Origin: Paenibacillus bovis
Lineage (GTDB): Bacteria > Bacillota > Bacilli > Paenibacillales > Paenibacillaceae
Direction: 5' to 3'
Assembly: GCF_001421015.2 (NCBI RefSeq)
Contig: NZ_CP013023.1
Span: forward strand, 1,481,501-1,545,500
DNA length: 64,000 bases
In this document: positions 1-9,227 of the stretch, piece by piece
Position numbering within the stretch: the stretch's first letter is position 1
Layout: the number at the start of each line of letters is the position of its first letter
The notes under the pieces: generated by a model
The model's database searches: none
What the model was told of the DNA's origin: nothing
Seen by the model: the letters and a program-made list of their open reading frames with translations, nothing else
Translations under genes and position numbers: made by a program

Positions 1-556
<556 letters not shown>

Positions 557-622
557 TCATAAATTCTCAATTCTGTCGATAGACTTTCATTTATCTCCGG
601 CTTGCATTACAGTAAGCCTAAC

Positions 623-643
623 GCCTTCGTGTTACACGAAGGC
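623..643. promoter_or_regulatory. Perfect 9-3-9 palindrome between reductase and merR-type gene
   Basis: GCCTTCGTG at 623-631 and CACGAAGGC at 635-643 form a perfect inverted repeat around TTA. It lies in the divergent intergenic region, 40 bases before the regulator start and 112 bases before the reductase start. MerR-family regulators bind dyads of this size, so it is a candidate operator. The absence of a downstream T-run argues against a terminator. Confidence 0.5.
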
Positions 644-682
644 AAGAGGAATATGCGTATTTATTTTTCGGGAGGGATTTCG

Positions 683-1150
683 ATGTATACTGTCAAAAAT
701 GCGGCGCAGATTACCGGACTAACCGAACATGCTATCCGCTTTTATACCGACAAAGGGCTGGTACCAAGCGTGCAGCGGAGTCCAAATAACATCCGTATGT
801 TCGACGAAGAGTCCATCAATTGGCTGCATGGTATCCGGTGCCTCAAGCAATCCGGAATGCCGCTCGAAACGATTAAATTGTATGTGGATCTCTGCCTCGA
901 AGGGGAGACAACGATTCAACAGCGTTATGAATTGATGATGGAGCACCAGGAAGCTGCACGACGCAAGCTGGAAGAAGCGAAGCGGCATATCGCTCATCTG
1001 GAAGAGAAAACGGAGCTGTATCAGAGTATACTGAAGGGCGCTTCTCTCGACACGATGAATCCCCGAAACTGGGACCGTATTCAGCATATGCATAGTGATG
1101 TATTTTATGCTTCTTCTGCAGGAAGTGTTGAGGAAGGATATAAGGCATAA
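683..1150 (+). CDS. MerR-family transcriptional regulator
   Basis: The 155-residue protein has the MerR architecture. Residues 1-70 form an N-terminal winged helix-turn-helix (MYTVKNAAQITGLTEHAIRF, then FDEESINWL). A long helix of charged residues (about 85-125) gives the antiparallel coiled-coil dimer interface, and the effector region is short. There are no cysteine pairs of the metal-sensing subgroup; the sequence resembles the AdhR/TipAN-like group that senses aldehydes or small molecules (inference). The ATG at 683 was chosen because GGGAGGG precedes it; the frame is open further upstream without a binding site. It probably controls the divergent aldo/keto reductase. Confidence 0.9.
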   Translation: MYTVKNAAQITGLTEHAIRFYTDKGLVPSVQRSPNNIRMFDEESINWLHGIRCLKQSGMPLETIKLYVDLCLEGETTIQQRYELMMEHQEAARRKLEEAKRHIAHLEEKTELYQSILKGASLDTMNPRNWDRIQHMHSDVFYASSAGSVEEGYKA

Positions 1151-1585
1151 GCAATTAATGAGTATATTCACGTGCATATCTCTGATTGTATATCTATGAT
1201 GGTGATACACAGAGTCCAGGCAAACAGGCGGAAATCCGTTGGGAAGGTTTATTTACAATAGCATGCCAGCTGTCTGGAAGTCTTGCTGCATCAATATAGC
1301 GCTTATTCATAGAGATATACGTGCTGAATTGGCCAAAAGAAGAAATTAATCTTCTGTTTTGGCTGTGCAATCTAGTATAATAATTGAGGTCTATATCGTT
1401 ATCGTTGTATACTGCCAGTATTTACAGGGGTATATTTCTTTGGCAGATAACGGAGTACCATACGCAAGACATATAGGAGCAAGCGCTTCTATCCGCTCTA
1501 CCTTACGATTTCCAATTTCAATAGCCGTCTATATACAAATACAGCATAAAGACTTACAGCTATATACCATGAAAGGATTTTTAAA
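1151..1585. other. Intergenic region with hairpin and -10 candidate
   Basis: No convincing gene was found here. A stem-loop lies at 1332-1363: GCCAAAAGAAGA pairs with TCTTC and TTTTGGC around AATTAA, with a two-base bulge. A TATAAT hexamer follows at 1376-1381 without a good -35, and may serve the dihydrouridine synthase gene. A 76-codon open frame from 1359 overlaps the next start, has no binding site and looks spurious. Confidence 0.35.
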
Positions 1586-2569
1586 ATGACAGACAATTTT
1601 TGGCGTGAATTACCCAAGCCTTTTTTTATACTGGCACCGATGGAGGACGTGACGGATGTTGTTTTTCGTCATGTTGTGAGCGCAGCGGCCAGACCGGATG
1701 TATTTTTCACTGAATTTGCAAACACGGAGAGTTATTGTCACCCGGAAGGGCACCACAGTGTGCGCGGCCGGCTCATGTTTACCGAGGATGAGCAGCCGAT
1801 GGTGGCGCATATCTGGGGAGACAAGCCGGAGTATTTCCGGCAGATGAGTATCGGCATGGCCGAGCAGGGATTCAAGGGAATCGATATTAATATGGGTTGC
1901 CCAGTGCCGAATGTAGCCGAGAACGGCAAAGGCAGTGGTCTGATCTGTCGCCCCGAGCTGGCAGCAGAGATTATCCAGGCAGCCAAAGCGGGCGGTCTGC
2001 CGGTAAGTGTTAAGACGCGGCTTGGTTTTAGCGAAGTCGACGAATGGCGCAGCTGGCTGACTCATATTCTGCAGCAGGATATTGTGAATCTGTCGATTCA
2101 TCTGCGGACGCGCGACGAGATGAGCAAAGTCCCTGCCCACTGGGAACTGATCCCGGAGATCAAAAAGCTGCGTGACGAGATCGCACCGAATACGCTGCTG
2201 ACGATTAACGGCGATATTGCCGACCGTGCAGCCGGATTGGAACTGGTAGAAAAGTACGGTGTAGACGGTGTGATGATCGGACGCGGAATTTTCAGTAATC
2301 CGTTTGCTTTTGAACAGGAGAAGAGAGAGCATAGCAGCGAGGAACTGCTGGATCTATTAAGACTGCATATGGATCTGCATGACACATATTCAGCGGTTGA
2401 ACCTCGTTCGTTCAAGCCGCTGCCGCGCTTTTTCAAAATCTATGTTCGCGGATTCCGGGGAGCGAGCGAGCTGCGCAATGAGCTGATGAGTACACGGTCG
2501 ACCGATGAAGTACGTGCGATGCTGGATGAGTTTTTGGCGAAGCAGATGGAGACGGTGGAAGAGGTCTAA
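1586..2569 (+). CDS. tRNA-dihydrouridine synthase (Dus family)
   Basis: This FMN enzyme reduces specific uridines in tRNA to dihydrouridine. The 327 residues carry the whole Dus signature. It starts with the FMN-binding strand [13 protein letters not shown] (about 16-28). The active-site block [12 protein letters not shown] follows, with the proton-donating Cys105 and GKGSGL just behind. Next come the VKTRLGF strand, the TINGDI segment and the C-terminal phosphate-binding [12 protein letters not shown]. The length is usual for the family. The start is preceded by AAAGGA. It appears to be a single-gene unit, with a hairpin after the stop. Which Dus subgroup it belongs to cannot be settled by eye. 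Confidence 0.93.
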   Translation: MTDNFWRELPKPFFILAPMEDVTDVVFRHVVSAAARPDVFFTEFANTESYCHPEGHHSVRGRLMFTEDEQPMVAHIWGDKPEYFRQMSIGMAEQGFKGIDINMGCPVPNVAENGKGSGLICRPELAAEIIQAAKAGGLPVSVKTRLGFSEVDEWRSWLTHILQQDIVNLSIHLRTRDEMSKVPAHWELIPEIKKLRDEIAPNTLLTINGDIADRAAGLELVEKYGVDGVMIGRGIFSNPFAFEQEKREHSSEELLDLLRLHMDLHDTYSAVEPRSFKPLPRFFKIYVRGFRGASELRNELMSTRSTDEVRAMLDEFLAKQMETVEEV

Positions 2570-2578
2570 ACGTATAAA

Positions 2579-2624
2579 ATAGAGATATTACTTTGCATAA
2601 CTTGCATAGTAGTATCTCTTTATT
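2579..2624 (+). terminator. Probable terminator of dus gene
   Basis: AGAGATATTACT (2581-2592) pairs with AGTAGTATCTCT (2608-2619) with one mismatch, followed by a T-rich tail. Confidence 0.55.
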
Positions 2625-2761
2625 TATTTGGAAGAGAGTTCAATTGTCTTTCTAAATATATAGTCATCTTTTGAATTGCTGTAAAACATAAAATTATTCA
2701 AATTAATAATCAGATCAAAAATGTTCTTTTTAATTTATAAAATGAAAGTAGAGAATCTAGC

Positions 2762-3298
2762 ATGGAAATCAATATTCCAAAATTGTATAAAAAGTATTTG
2801 GAATTAAATATTCCTCAACCATTTTCTCCTGAACAGATTCATCAACGTTTAACTAAAACGTATTACGCTCAAAAAGTTGATCTTGATCGCTTCTCGGATT
2901 TAAAAGAAGACATGTATGCAGAATTCGATAAAGCAACAGGAGCATATATTTTTGAAGACGAACGCGGTATTCAAAAATTAATGCAATTAAACAATAATGA
3001 AGACATAGATAGTGATTCCGTGCATGCTTGGGTAATCAATTCTACTCAATTAGGTATGTCGAATTTATTAACATTAGAGATCACAATTTTTTATGGGATG
3101 CAACCTGAAAATATGTCTATTGGTAATTTGGAATTTGAAGAATATTTAATCATGCTTTATTTGGCAGGATACATTCAATTTGAAAATGATACGTGCATTA
3201 ATGAAATTCGCGAATTATATAAAAAAGGATATTGCTTACGTTATTTTGGAGTACAAAATGATAGCGGAAAATTTTTATATGATCCTAAGTATGTATAG
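2762..3298 (+). CDS. Hypothetical protein in AT-rich patch
   Basis: The 178-residue product is not recognised. It is acidic and rich in Asn, Tyr and Ile, has no signal peptide or membrane segment and looks like a soluble helical protein. Codon use is strongly AT-biased compared with the flanking dus and 3446 genes, which suggests horizontal acquisition. There is no clear Shine-Dalgarno sequence before the ATG. Orphan genes of this size and composition in Bacillales are often immunity or phage-derived proteins, but nothing in the sequence proves that here. Confidence 0.6.
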   Translation: MEINIPKLYKKYLELNIPQPFSPEQIHQRLTKTYYAQKVDLDRFSDLKEDMYAEFDKATGAYIFEDERGIQKLMQLNNNEDIDSDSVHAWVINSTQLGMSNLLTLEITIFYGMQPENMSIGNLEFEEYLIMLYLAGYIQFENDTCINEIRELYKKGYCLRYFGVQNDSGKFLYDPKYV

Positions 3299-3445
3299 TT
3301 TTATGCAAAAGTAAGGATAAAAAGCATATGACAATTTCCTATATTCCAAGATTATGAGTTATTATTAACAATATATAATTTCATGGGATCAGCTGAATAG
3401 TCTTTATATAAATAATAGTTCGGCTTGGAGAATATAGGAGGATAC

Positions 3446-4015
3446 ATGTCCTGGAGTAAATTAAAGCAAAATCTGGAGAGCTTTCTGGCTCCTGCGCTGG
3501 ATGGAAGAGTGGAGTACCGGGCGACCAGTTACAGTTATATGACCGGCAAATCGGGCAACTGCTATATTACGGTAGACAAGAAAAACATTTTCAATATGAA
3601 CGACAAGACCAGTCCGATTCGCTGGTATCAGACGGAGCAGGAAATCAAGAGTGATCCGGAGCTGCAGATTCCGGTCAGCCCGGAAGAGATTGAAGCGATC
3701 CGCAAAGAAACCAACGGCAACGTACCGGAAGAACGTATGAAGATCATGGCGAGAAACCGTAAAGTGACTACTTATGCCAAAGAAATCCTGACTGCACAGA
3801 CAGCACTTAGTAAATCCAATTTTACCGCTGTAGCTACCCGTTTTCTGGCAAGTTCGATCGAAGACAGTCTGGAGAGCAGTGATATCCTGCTGAATATTCT
3901 GGCACTGATGGATCGCCGCGTAGGCAAAAAGCGGATTCTGAGCATGAGCAGTACGATCAAGCTCAAACATCCGATTGTGCAGTACTTTTATGAACTGCGA
4001 CTGGGCAAATGCTAG
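3446..4015 (+). CDS. Conserved hypothetical protein
   Basis: The 189-residue soluble protein begins MSWSKLKQNLESFLAPALDG. A strand-rich part follows, with GNCYITVDKKNIFNM and a WYQTEQE segment, then a helical C-terminal half containing NRKVTTYAKEILTAQTAL and ALMDRRVGKKR. The layout recalls the family annotated as SF0329 in enterics and bacilli, whose function is unknown; that assignment is from memory and uncertain. The ATG at 3446 sits eight bases after TAGGAGG, so the earlier in-frame start at 3425 is rejected. The basic C-terminal half could bind nucleic acid, but that is only a guess. Confidence 0.8.
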   Translation: MSWSKLKQNLESFLAPALDGRVEYRATSYSYMTGKSGNCYITVDKKNIFNMNDKTSPIRWYQTEQEIKSDPELQIPVSPEEIEAIRKETNGNVPEERMKIMARNRKVTTYAKEILTAQTALSKSNFTAVATRFLASSIEDSLESSDILLNILALMDRRVGKKRILSMSSTIKLKHPIVQYFYELRLGKC

Positions 4016-4040
4016 TTCATACAATCACTAATCTACCAGG

Positions 4041-4072
4041 GGCTGTCGATTATTCGGCAGCCTTTGGTGTAT
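4041..4072 (+). terminator. Weak terminator hairpin
   Basis: GGCTGTCGA (4041-4049) pairs with TTCGGCAGCC (4053-4062) with one G-T pair; the tail is only moderately T-rich. Confidence 0.45.
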
Positions 4073-4140
4073 TGTGGATAGGATATTTTACTGTCGAAAA
4101 CCGTTTATTGTCCAAATGACTGCCATATTATCGGAAAAAT

Positions 4141-4156
4141 ATAAAGCGCTTTCAAT
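4141..4156. promoter_or_regulatory. cre-like CcpA site upstream of xylanase
   Basis: ATAAAGCGCTTTCAAT contains the catabolite-response core AAGCGCTTTCA and deviates from the palindromic TGAAAGCGCTTTCA at one end. It lies about 205 bases before the xylanase start. CcpA repression of xylan-degrading genes through such sites is well known in Bacillus. Confidence 0.6.
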
Positions 4157-4220
4157 TTCTGGTTGATACGATAAGGGTTTGTTCTGTTGCCTGTCTGCTA
4201 AGCTATTTCGCTTATATTAT

Positions 4221-4236
4221 ATGTTGATATCAACAT
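4221..4236. promoter_or_regulatory. 16-base perfect palindrome upstream of xylanase
   Basis: ATGTTGATATCAACAT is a perfect 8+8 palindrome 125 bases before the xynA start, in the region where the promoter is expected. It is a candidate operator for an unidentified dimeric regulator. Confidence 0.45.
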
Positions 4237-4360
4237 GTTAAAAAAGGATTTTGTTACTTAATATGGAATATATATATTATGGCTATCACTCTGTCGATAA
4301 CCCGCTTTAAATAGGCGATAGATGAGATGCCAATAATTTATTTTCTAGAGGAGGCACAAT

Positions 4361-4999
4361 ATGTCTACATTCAAAAAGAAATTTCTCACGACCATTCTTG
4401 CCATTTCTATGAGCTCCAGCGTATTTGCGGCTACTTCCAGCGCAGCTACCGATTACTGGCAAAACTGGACAGATGGCGGTGGTACTGTAAACTCGGTTAA
4501 CGGAAACGGTGGTAACTACAGTGTGAATTGGCAGAATACCGGCAACTTTGTTGTAGGTAAAGGCTGGACAACAGGTTCACCAAATCGCGTGATCAATTAT
4601 AATGCAGGACTGTGGGCACCATCCGGTAATGGTTATCTGACCTTATACGGTTGGACTCGCAACTCGCTGATCGAATATTATGTTGTAGATAGCTGGGGAA
4701 CGTACCGTCCGACCGGTACATACAAAGGGACGGTAACCAGTGACGGCGGTGTGTATGACATTTACACAACGACCCGTTACGATGCACCATCGATCGAGGG
4801 TGACCACAAAACATTCACCCAGTACTGGAGTGTACGTCAGACCAAGCGTCCGACCGGCAGCAATGCGACGATTACCTTTAGCAACCATGTGAAGGCATGG
4901 GCCAGCCACGGCATGAATCTGGGTAGCACCTGGTCGTATCAAGTACTGGCAACAGAAGGCTACCAGAGCAGTGGTAGCTCCAATGTAACGGTATGGTAA
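4361..4999 (+). CDS. xynA: Secreted endo-1,4-beta-xylanase, GH11
   Basis: The enzyme hydrolyses internal beta-1,4 bonds of xylan outside the cell. The 212-residue precursor has a Sec signal peptide (basic MSTFKKKF, hydrophobic stretch, cleavage near Ala28) and a mature part of about 185 residues, the usual size of single-domain GH11 xylanases. The jelly-roll signature blocks are present: [19 protein letters not shown], then [10 protein letters not shown] with the nucleophile Glu105, and near the C-terminus [11 protein letters not shown] with the acid/base Glu199. GAGGAGG precedes the ATG. It is a single-gene unit with a cre-like site and a palindrome upstream and a strong terminator downstream, which suggests glucose repression. 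Confidence 0.97.
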   Translation: MSTFKKKFLTTILAISMSSSVFAATSSAATDYWQNWTDGGGTVNSVNGNGGNYSVNWQNTGNFVVGKGWTTGSPNRVINYNAGLWAPSGNGYLTLYGWTRNSLIEYYVVDSWGTYRPTGTYKGTVTSDGGVYDIYTTTRYDAPSIEGDHKTFTQYWSVRQTKRPTGSNATITFSNHVKAWASHGMNLGSTWSYQVLATEGYQSSGSSNVTVW

Positions 5000-5044
5000 G
5001 GCAATCAGTCTATTGCAGTATGAATCATAAAGAAGTGCGAGACG

Positions 5045-5156
5045 GCTCTGCCTGATCCTGTAATTTCATTAGAAAAAGGCTTGTCCTGCAGTCTTTACCA
5101 AAGACAGGGGACAAGCCTTTTTTTGCATATCTGATGAGGAATTGATCAGGCAGAGC
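5045..5156. repeat. Nested inverted repeats around the xynA terminator
   Basis: An outer perfect 13-base inverted repeat (GCTCTGCCTGATC at 5045-5057, its complement at 5144-5156) encloses the terminator stem at 5073-5124. That stem in turn holds a small GTCTTT/AAAGAC hairpin. The structure sits between convergent genes. Confidence 0.7.
5073..5124. terminator. Strong bidirectional terminator
   Basis: AAAAAGGCTTGTCC (5073-5086) pairs with GGACAAGCCTTTTT, followed by more T's on the plus strand. The A-run on the left makes it usable for the convergent RDD gene as well. Confidence 0.9.
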
Positions 5157-5202
5157 GGAACTATGAAATCGGCTGTGTTTTCAAAAAGAAGTACATAAAC
5201 AT

Positions 5203-5844
5203 TTAGAGTATATGCTTCTGCGCAGCCATCTGGTTGTTATACTCCTGCAGCTGCTCCTCGTATTCGCGCTGCTGTTGATGCAGACGCTGTAGAGCATGTT
5301 TGTTCACTACATATGTACTGGCGACCAGATCGTGCATCCCTTGTTTATGCGTTGTCCAGCCAGCGACCATGTAGCCGATATACAGGGTGAATTCATTGAG
5401 CCACTTCGCCCAGTATCGGCCGCTTGCCCGGCCAAAGCTCAGTGGACGGTAATTCCGGTCGACCGCTACAATACCCAATAGCATTTTACCCGGTGTCGCT
5501 TGGTATTTGGAGTATTCAAACAGGCTAAAGTACAGCCATGGAATTACCACTCTCAGCAGAAGAAACACAAATGGCAAAAGAGCGCCAAAAATCTGTTCTC
5601 CTGTTGTAGATTCCTCATAAGTATGAGTACTGTCAAAATATCCACTCAGGTTACCGATCAGGATGACAATACCTGCAATACTGCCCAGTCCCAAAATTAA
5701 AATAAAGAGATCAATACAGGTCGCCAGAAATCTTTTCCAGAATCCGGCATATAGATCCTTCCATTCGTTTCTTGCATTTTTCTGATACACTTGTTGATTG
5801 TGCACCGTTCGGGCTGCATTTTCAGCCATATGTTCATTCATCAT
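5203..5844 (-). CDS. RDD-family integral membrane protein
   Basis: The 213-residue protein has an amphipathic N-terminal segment, then the RDD hallmark FWKRFLATCIDLFILILG (about 36-53, with the Arg and Asp of the name). A second hydrophobic hairpin region spans about 85-115, and GKMLLGIVAVD leads into the conserved region near 130. A charged, Gln-rich C-terminal tail of about 30 residues lies in the cytoplasm. RDD proteins have been linked to ion transport or membrane organisation, but the role is not established. GGAGG precedes the start at 5844. It is convergent with xynA. Confidence 0.85.
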   Translation of the reverse strand: MMNEHMAENAARTVHNQQVYQKNARNEWKDLYAGFWKRFLATCIDLFILILGLGSIAGIVILIGNLSGYFDSTHTYEESTTGEQIFGALLPFVFLLLRVVIPWLYFSLFEYSKYQATPGKMLLGIVAVDRNYRPLSFGRASGRYWAKWLNEFTLYIGYMVAGWTTHKQGMHDLVASTYVVNKHALQRLHQQQREYEEQLQEYNNQMAAQKHIL

Positions 5845-6286
5845 AACAATAAATCCTCCATGCTCTATGTATGGTATTCATTTCGATCTGCTGCTTCTGT
5901 CTATAATGACGAAAAGCGATAGGTACCAGACTTTCTATCAAAATTCGCTACGCTTATCTGTATGGATTGTATTCACTTCTTGCGTTATGTATAACAATCG
6001 TATATACGGTAACTACCTATTTGCTAAAGAGTCTCGCTAATATCATCCTGTTTACTGGAATGAATGTTAAATCTATTGTTTATTTCCTCCTTTCCCCAAA
6101 ACTATATTATATATAAGTTAAAAGAAGAGGGATATTCAACTATAGACTTATATTACGTAACGATAACTTTTGCGAGATAGGCCCTCAGGACCGCATGGAG
6201 AAGAGAACGATTCATGTTTATGCAGACTGTCATTTTTGTTCTATAATCAGTACCATCATAATTAAAGTATAAAAAGGATGCGTATC
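5845..6286. other. Intergenic region with -10 candidate
   Basis: This holds the divergent promoters of the RDD and MocR genes. TATAAT at 6242-6247 is a good -10 for the MocR gene, with no clear -35. No gene or structured RNA was recognised. Confidence 0.3.
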
Positions 6287-7678
6287 ATGCCGATTAATTC
6301 ATTTGAAGATTACCCGATGAGCTGGAGACCGGAGATCGACAAAACGCAAAAGCCCATTTACCAGGTGCTTGCCGGACAATTGGAACAGGATATTATGAAG
6401 GGTATGCTGTTACCCGGTACCAAGCTTCCGCCCCAGCGGGAGCTGGCCGATTATCTGGATCTCAACCTGAGTACCATTTCCAAGGCGTTCAAAGTCTGTG
6501 AACTCAAAGGTCTGCTCAGTGCGACTGTAGGAAGCGGAACGTTCGTATCGTATGATGCGTTGTCAAACGGTTACTTGCTGGAAGATACCAAGCCGGAGCA
6601 TCTGATCGAAATGGGAGCGACCCTGCCGGATGATGCGTCGTACGAGCCGCTGCTGCACCAGCTCAAAAGTATGCTGCAGGAGCCCGATTATGCCAAGTGG
6701 TTTGGCTATGGACGCGCCGGAGACAGTCTCTGGCAAAAGGATGCCGCTGTGAAACTGATGCGCAAGGGCGGATTCGATACGACTGTAGATCGTATCCTAC
6801 TGTCCAATGGAGCGCAAAATGCAATTGCTGCTGTACTCGCCAGTCTGTGCAAGCCAGGAGATCGGATCGGCGCGGATGCCCATACGTATCCAGGCCTCAA
6901 AACGGCTGCCGCAATGCTGAATGTGCAGCTGGTACCGATCCGACCGGAGCAGTATGAGATGAGCCCGGAAGCATTGGAATATGCCTGCAGGAATGAGAAT
7001 ATCAAAGGCATCTACCTGATTCCGGATTATCACAACCCTACGGCTTCGGTCATGTCGATGAAGACCCGTTCGAGAATCGCAGCCATTGCCGAGCAGTACA
7101 ATATATTTATTATCGAAGACGCTTCCTACCATCTGCTGACGGATCAACCGCTGCCAGCAATCGCTTCTTTTGCCCCGGAGCAGGTGATCCATATTGCCGG
7201 CCTGTCCAAGTCGATGGCTCCCGGTCTGCGTATGGCCTATGTCGCTGTGCCAGAACGATTCAAGGAACCGATGATCAAAGCACTGTATAACCTTAATATA
7301 GCGGTATCTCCACTGCTGACCGAGCTGACTGCCCGGACGATTGTATCGAATCAGTTTGAGACGCTGATCGCCAGTCATCAGCAGCAGAATACACTCCGAA
7401 ATCAACTGGTTAACCGCTATCTGGCAGACTATACCTGTCTTGGTACAGATACCGGTATCTTCCGCTGGCTGCTGCTGCCGCCGGGCAAAATTACCGGTGC
7501 CGAATTTGAAGCATTGGCTGCGCAGCAGGGAGTACAGGTATATGCGGCGGAGCGCTTTGTCGTCGGCAGCAGTATGCCGGAGAGAGCAGTGCGCCTGTCG
7601 GTATGTGCGCCAGGCACTTCGGAAGAGCTGGAGCAGGGATTGATGATTCTGAGGGAGTTGCTGGATACGCTGGTCTAA
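6287..7678 (+). CDS. MocR/GntR-type regulator with aminotransferase domain
   Basis: The 463-residue regulator joins an N-terminal GntR winged helix (about 15-85, with LPPQRELADYLDLNLSTISK) to a fold-type I PLP aminotransferase domain. PLP-site features are visible: PDYHNPTA, the IIEDASYHLL strand with its Asp, and GLSKSMAPGLRMAY with the Schiff-base lysine at about 308. MocR proteins bind PLP and often an amino acid or vitamin and usually control a neighbouring gene. The MFS gene that starts 116 bases downstream in the same direction is the obvious candidate target. The ATG at 6287 has AAAAAGGA eight bases upstream; the in-frame ATG at 6278 overlaps that site. A terminator follows directly. 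Confidence 0.93.
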   Translation: MPINSFEDYPMSWRPEIDKTQKPIYQVLAGQLEQDIMKGMLLPGTKLPPQRELADYLDLNLSTISKAFKVCELKGLLSATVGSGTFVSYDALSNGYLLEDTKPEHLIEMGATLPDDASYEPLLHQLKSMLQEPDYAKWFGYGRAGDSLWQKDAAVKLMRKGGFDTTVDRILLSNGAQNAIAAVLASLCKPGDRIGADAHTYPGLKTAAAMLNVQLVPIRPEQYEMSPEALEYACRNENIKGIYLIPDYHNPTASVMSMKTRSRIAAIAEQYNIFIIEDASYHLLTDQPLPAIASFAPEQVIHIAGLSKSMAPGLRMAYVAVPERFKEPMIKALYNLNIAVSPLLTELTARTIVSNQFETLIASHQQQNTLRNQLVNRYLADYTCLGTDTGIFRWLLLPPGKITGAEFEALAAQQGVQVYAAERFVVGSSMPERAVRLSVCAPGTSEELEQGLMILRELLDTLV

Positions 7679-7686
7679 TATTGTAC

Positions 7687-7718
7687 GCCACACAATTATT
7701 GTATTGTGTGGCTTTTTT
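7687..7718 (+). terminator. Terminator of MocR-type gene
   Basis: GCCACACAAT (7687-7696) pairs perfectly with ATTGTGTGGC (7703-7712), followed by six T's. Confidence 0.9.
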
Positions 7719-7794
7719 GGTACGTGTTATGATCGTTCATACTTGGAGCAAGGAGAAGCACGATCATTTATATACCGGAAAGGCAGAGTAGAAG

Positions 7795-9096
7795 ATGTCG
7801 CATAATCACAGTATCCACATACCGAATATACAATCGGTACGATTACAGGAATATATTCATTCCGAACAAAAACAGCATGCGTTATACAAGCGTACGTTGT
7901 GGATTGTAAGCATTTCACAAATTTTTGGCGGTGCAGGACTGGCAGCAGGAGTTACGGTGGGCGCGCTGCTCGCGCAGCAAATGCTGGGTACCGATGCACT
8001 GGCTGGCATACCGTCTGCATTGCTTACTTTTGGATCAGCGGGGGCGGCTCTGCTGGTAGGGAGACTTTCCCAGCGTCGAGGTCGCGGAATCGGTCTGGGC
8101 GCCGGATTTATGGCAGGTGGTCTCGGAGCGCTAGGTGTTATTCTGGCTGCTGTATTGAATAATGTGTTTCTGCTGTTCCTGTCTCTGCTCATTTATGGAG
8201 CAGGATCGGCGACCAATCTACAGGCGCGTTATGCCGGGACAGATCTGGCAAGCAGTCGGCAAAGAGCGACCGCTGTCAGTCTGACCATGGTATTTACTAC
8301 ATTCGGTGCTGTCGCCGGGCCGAATCTGGTCAATGTGATGGGCAATGTAGCACTTTCGATAGGTATCCCTGCTATGGCAGGACCGTTCATTCTGGGTGCT
8401 GCTGCCTATATGCTGGCAGGAATTGTGCTGTTCGTGTGGCTGCGACCCGATCCACTGACGGTCTCGCGTATGATTGAAGCCGCCAGAGTCGATACTCTGG
8501 ATACGAATCAGCCAGCAGCTGTTCCTCACGCCGAGAACAAAAGAGGGATCACTGCCGGAGCTATCGTTATGATTCTGACCCAGATGGTGATGACAGCGAT
8601 CATGACAATGACACCGGTACATATGGGTCATCATGGACATGATCTGGGTGCGATTGGACTGGTGATCGGTTTCCATATCGGAGCGATGTATCTGCCGTCA
8701 CTTGTGACCGGAGTACTTGTCGATAAGCTGGGACGCAAAACGATGGCGGTGGCATCCGGGGTTACACTGCTGCTGGCAGGACTGGTAGCGGCCTGGGCAC
8801 CGGCAGATTCGATGGTACTGCTGGTCGTAGCACTGGTGCTGCTCGGATTGGGCTGGAACTTTGGATTGATTAGCGGAACGGCGATGATTGTCGATTCGAC
8901 CGAATCTTCTACCCGGGCGAAAACGCAGGGGACGGTAGATGTGCTGATTGCCCTGTCTGGTGCTGCTGGAGGGGTATTGTCGGGGATGGTCGTGGCGGGC
9001 TCGAGCTACTCTACATTGTCGATCATCGGAGGAGTGGTGTCACTGCTGCTTATACCGGTGATTCTGTGGAGTCGTGGCAATAACAATCGAAAGTAA
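7795..9096 (+). CDS. Major facilitator superfamily transporter
   Basis: The 433-residue polytopic membrane protein has about twelve hydrophobic segments after a 35-residue hydrophilic N-terminus. An MFS loop motif between segments two and three reads GRLSQRRGRG, and a related GVLVDKLGRKT follows in the second half after a central charged loop (about 225-250). A short His/Gly/Met-rich stretch (TPVHMGHHGHD) lies at the start of the second half. The substrate is unknown; drug or metabolite efflux is typical of this branch. It follows the MocR regulator with a terminator between them, so it has its own promoter. Confidence 0.88.
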   Translation: MSHNHSIHIPNIQSVRLQEYIHSEQKQHALYKRTLWIVSISQIFGGAGLAAGVTVGALLAQQMLGTDALAGIPSALLTFGSAGAALLVGRLSQRRGRGIGLGAGFMAGGLGALGVILAAVLNNVFLLFLSLLIYGAGSATNLQARYAGTDLASSRQRATAVSLTMVFTTFGAVAGPNLVNVMGNVALSIGIPAMAGPFILGAAAYMLAGIVLFVWLRPDPLTVSRMIEAARVDTLDTNQPAAVPHAENKRGITAGAIVMILTQMVMTAIMTMTPVHMGHHGHDLGAIGLVIGFHIGAMYLPSLVTGVLVDKLGRKTMAVASGVTLLLAGLVAAWAPADSMVLLVVALVLLGLGWNFGLISGTAMIVDSTESSTRAKTQGTVDVLIALSGAAGGVLSGMVVAGSSYSTLSIIGGVVSLLLIPVILWSRGNNNRK

Positions 9097-9112
9097 TTGA
9101 ACTCTGATATAC

Positions 9113-9143
9113 AATGAGGCAGCTAATATGTGGCTGTCTCATT
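9113..9143 (+). terminator. Hairpin after MFS gene
   Basis: AATGAGGCAGCT pairs with GGCTGTCTCATT with one mismatch; there is no T-run, so function as a terminator is uncertain. Confidence 0.4.
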
Positions 9144-9186
9144 GATATATGGTTATTTGTGGTTTACATCTATGTTCATATCATAT

Positions 9187-9224
9187 AAAAAAGACTCCAG
9201 CTCAATACAGAGACAGAGTCTTTT
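9187..9224. terminator. Bidirectional terminator between convergent genes
   Basis: AAAAAAGACTC (9187-9197) pairs with GAGTCTTTT (9216-9224), giving U-tails in both directions. Confidence 0.7.
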
Positions 9225-9227
9225 AAA

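Noticed and set aside
1359..1589. 76-codon frame before the dus gene
   Set aside because: No ribosome binding site, it overlaps the dus start, and its composition looks noncoding.
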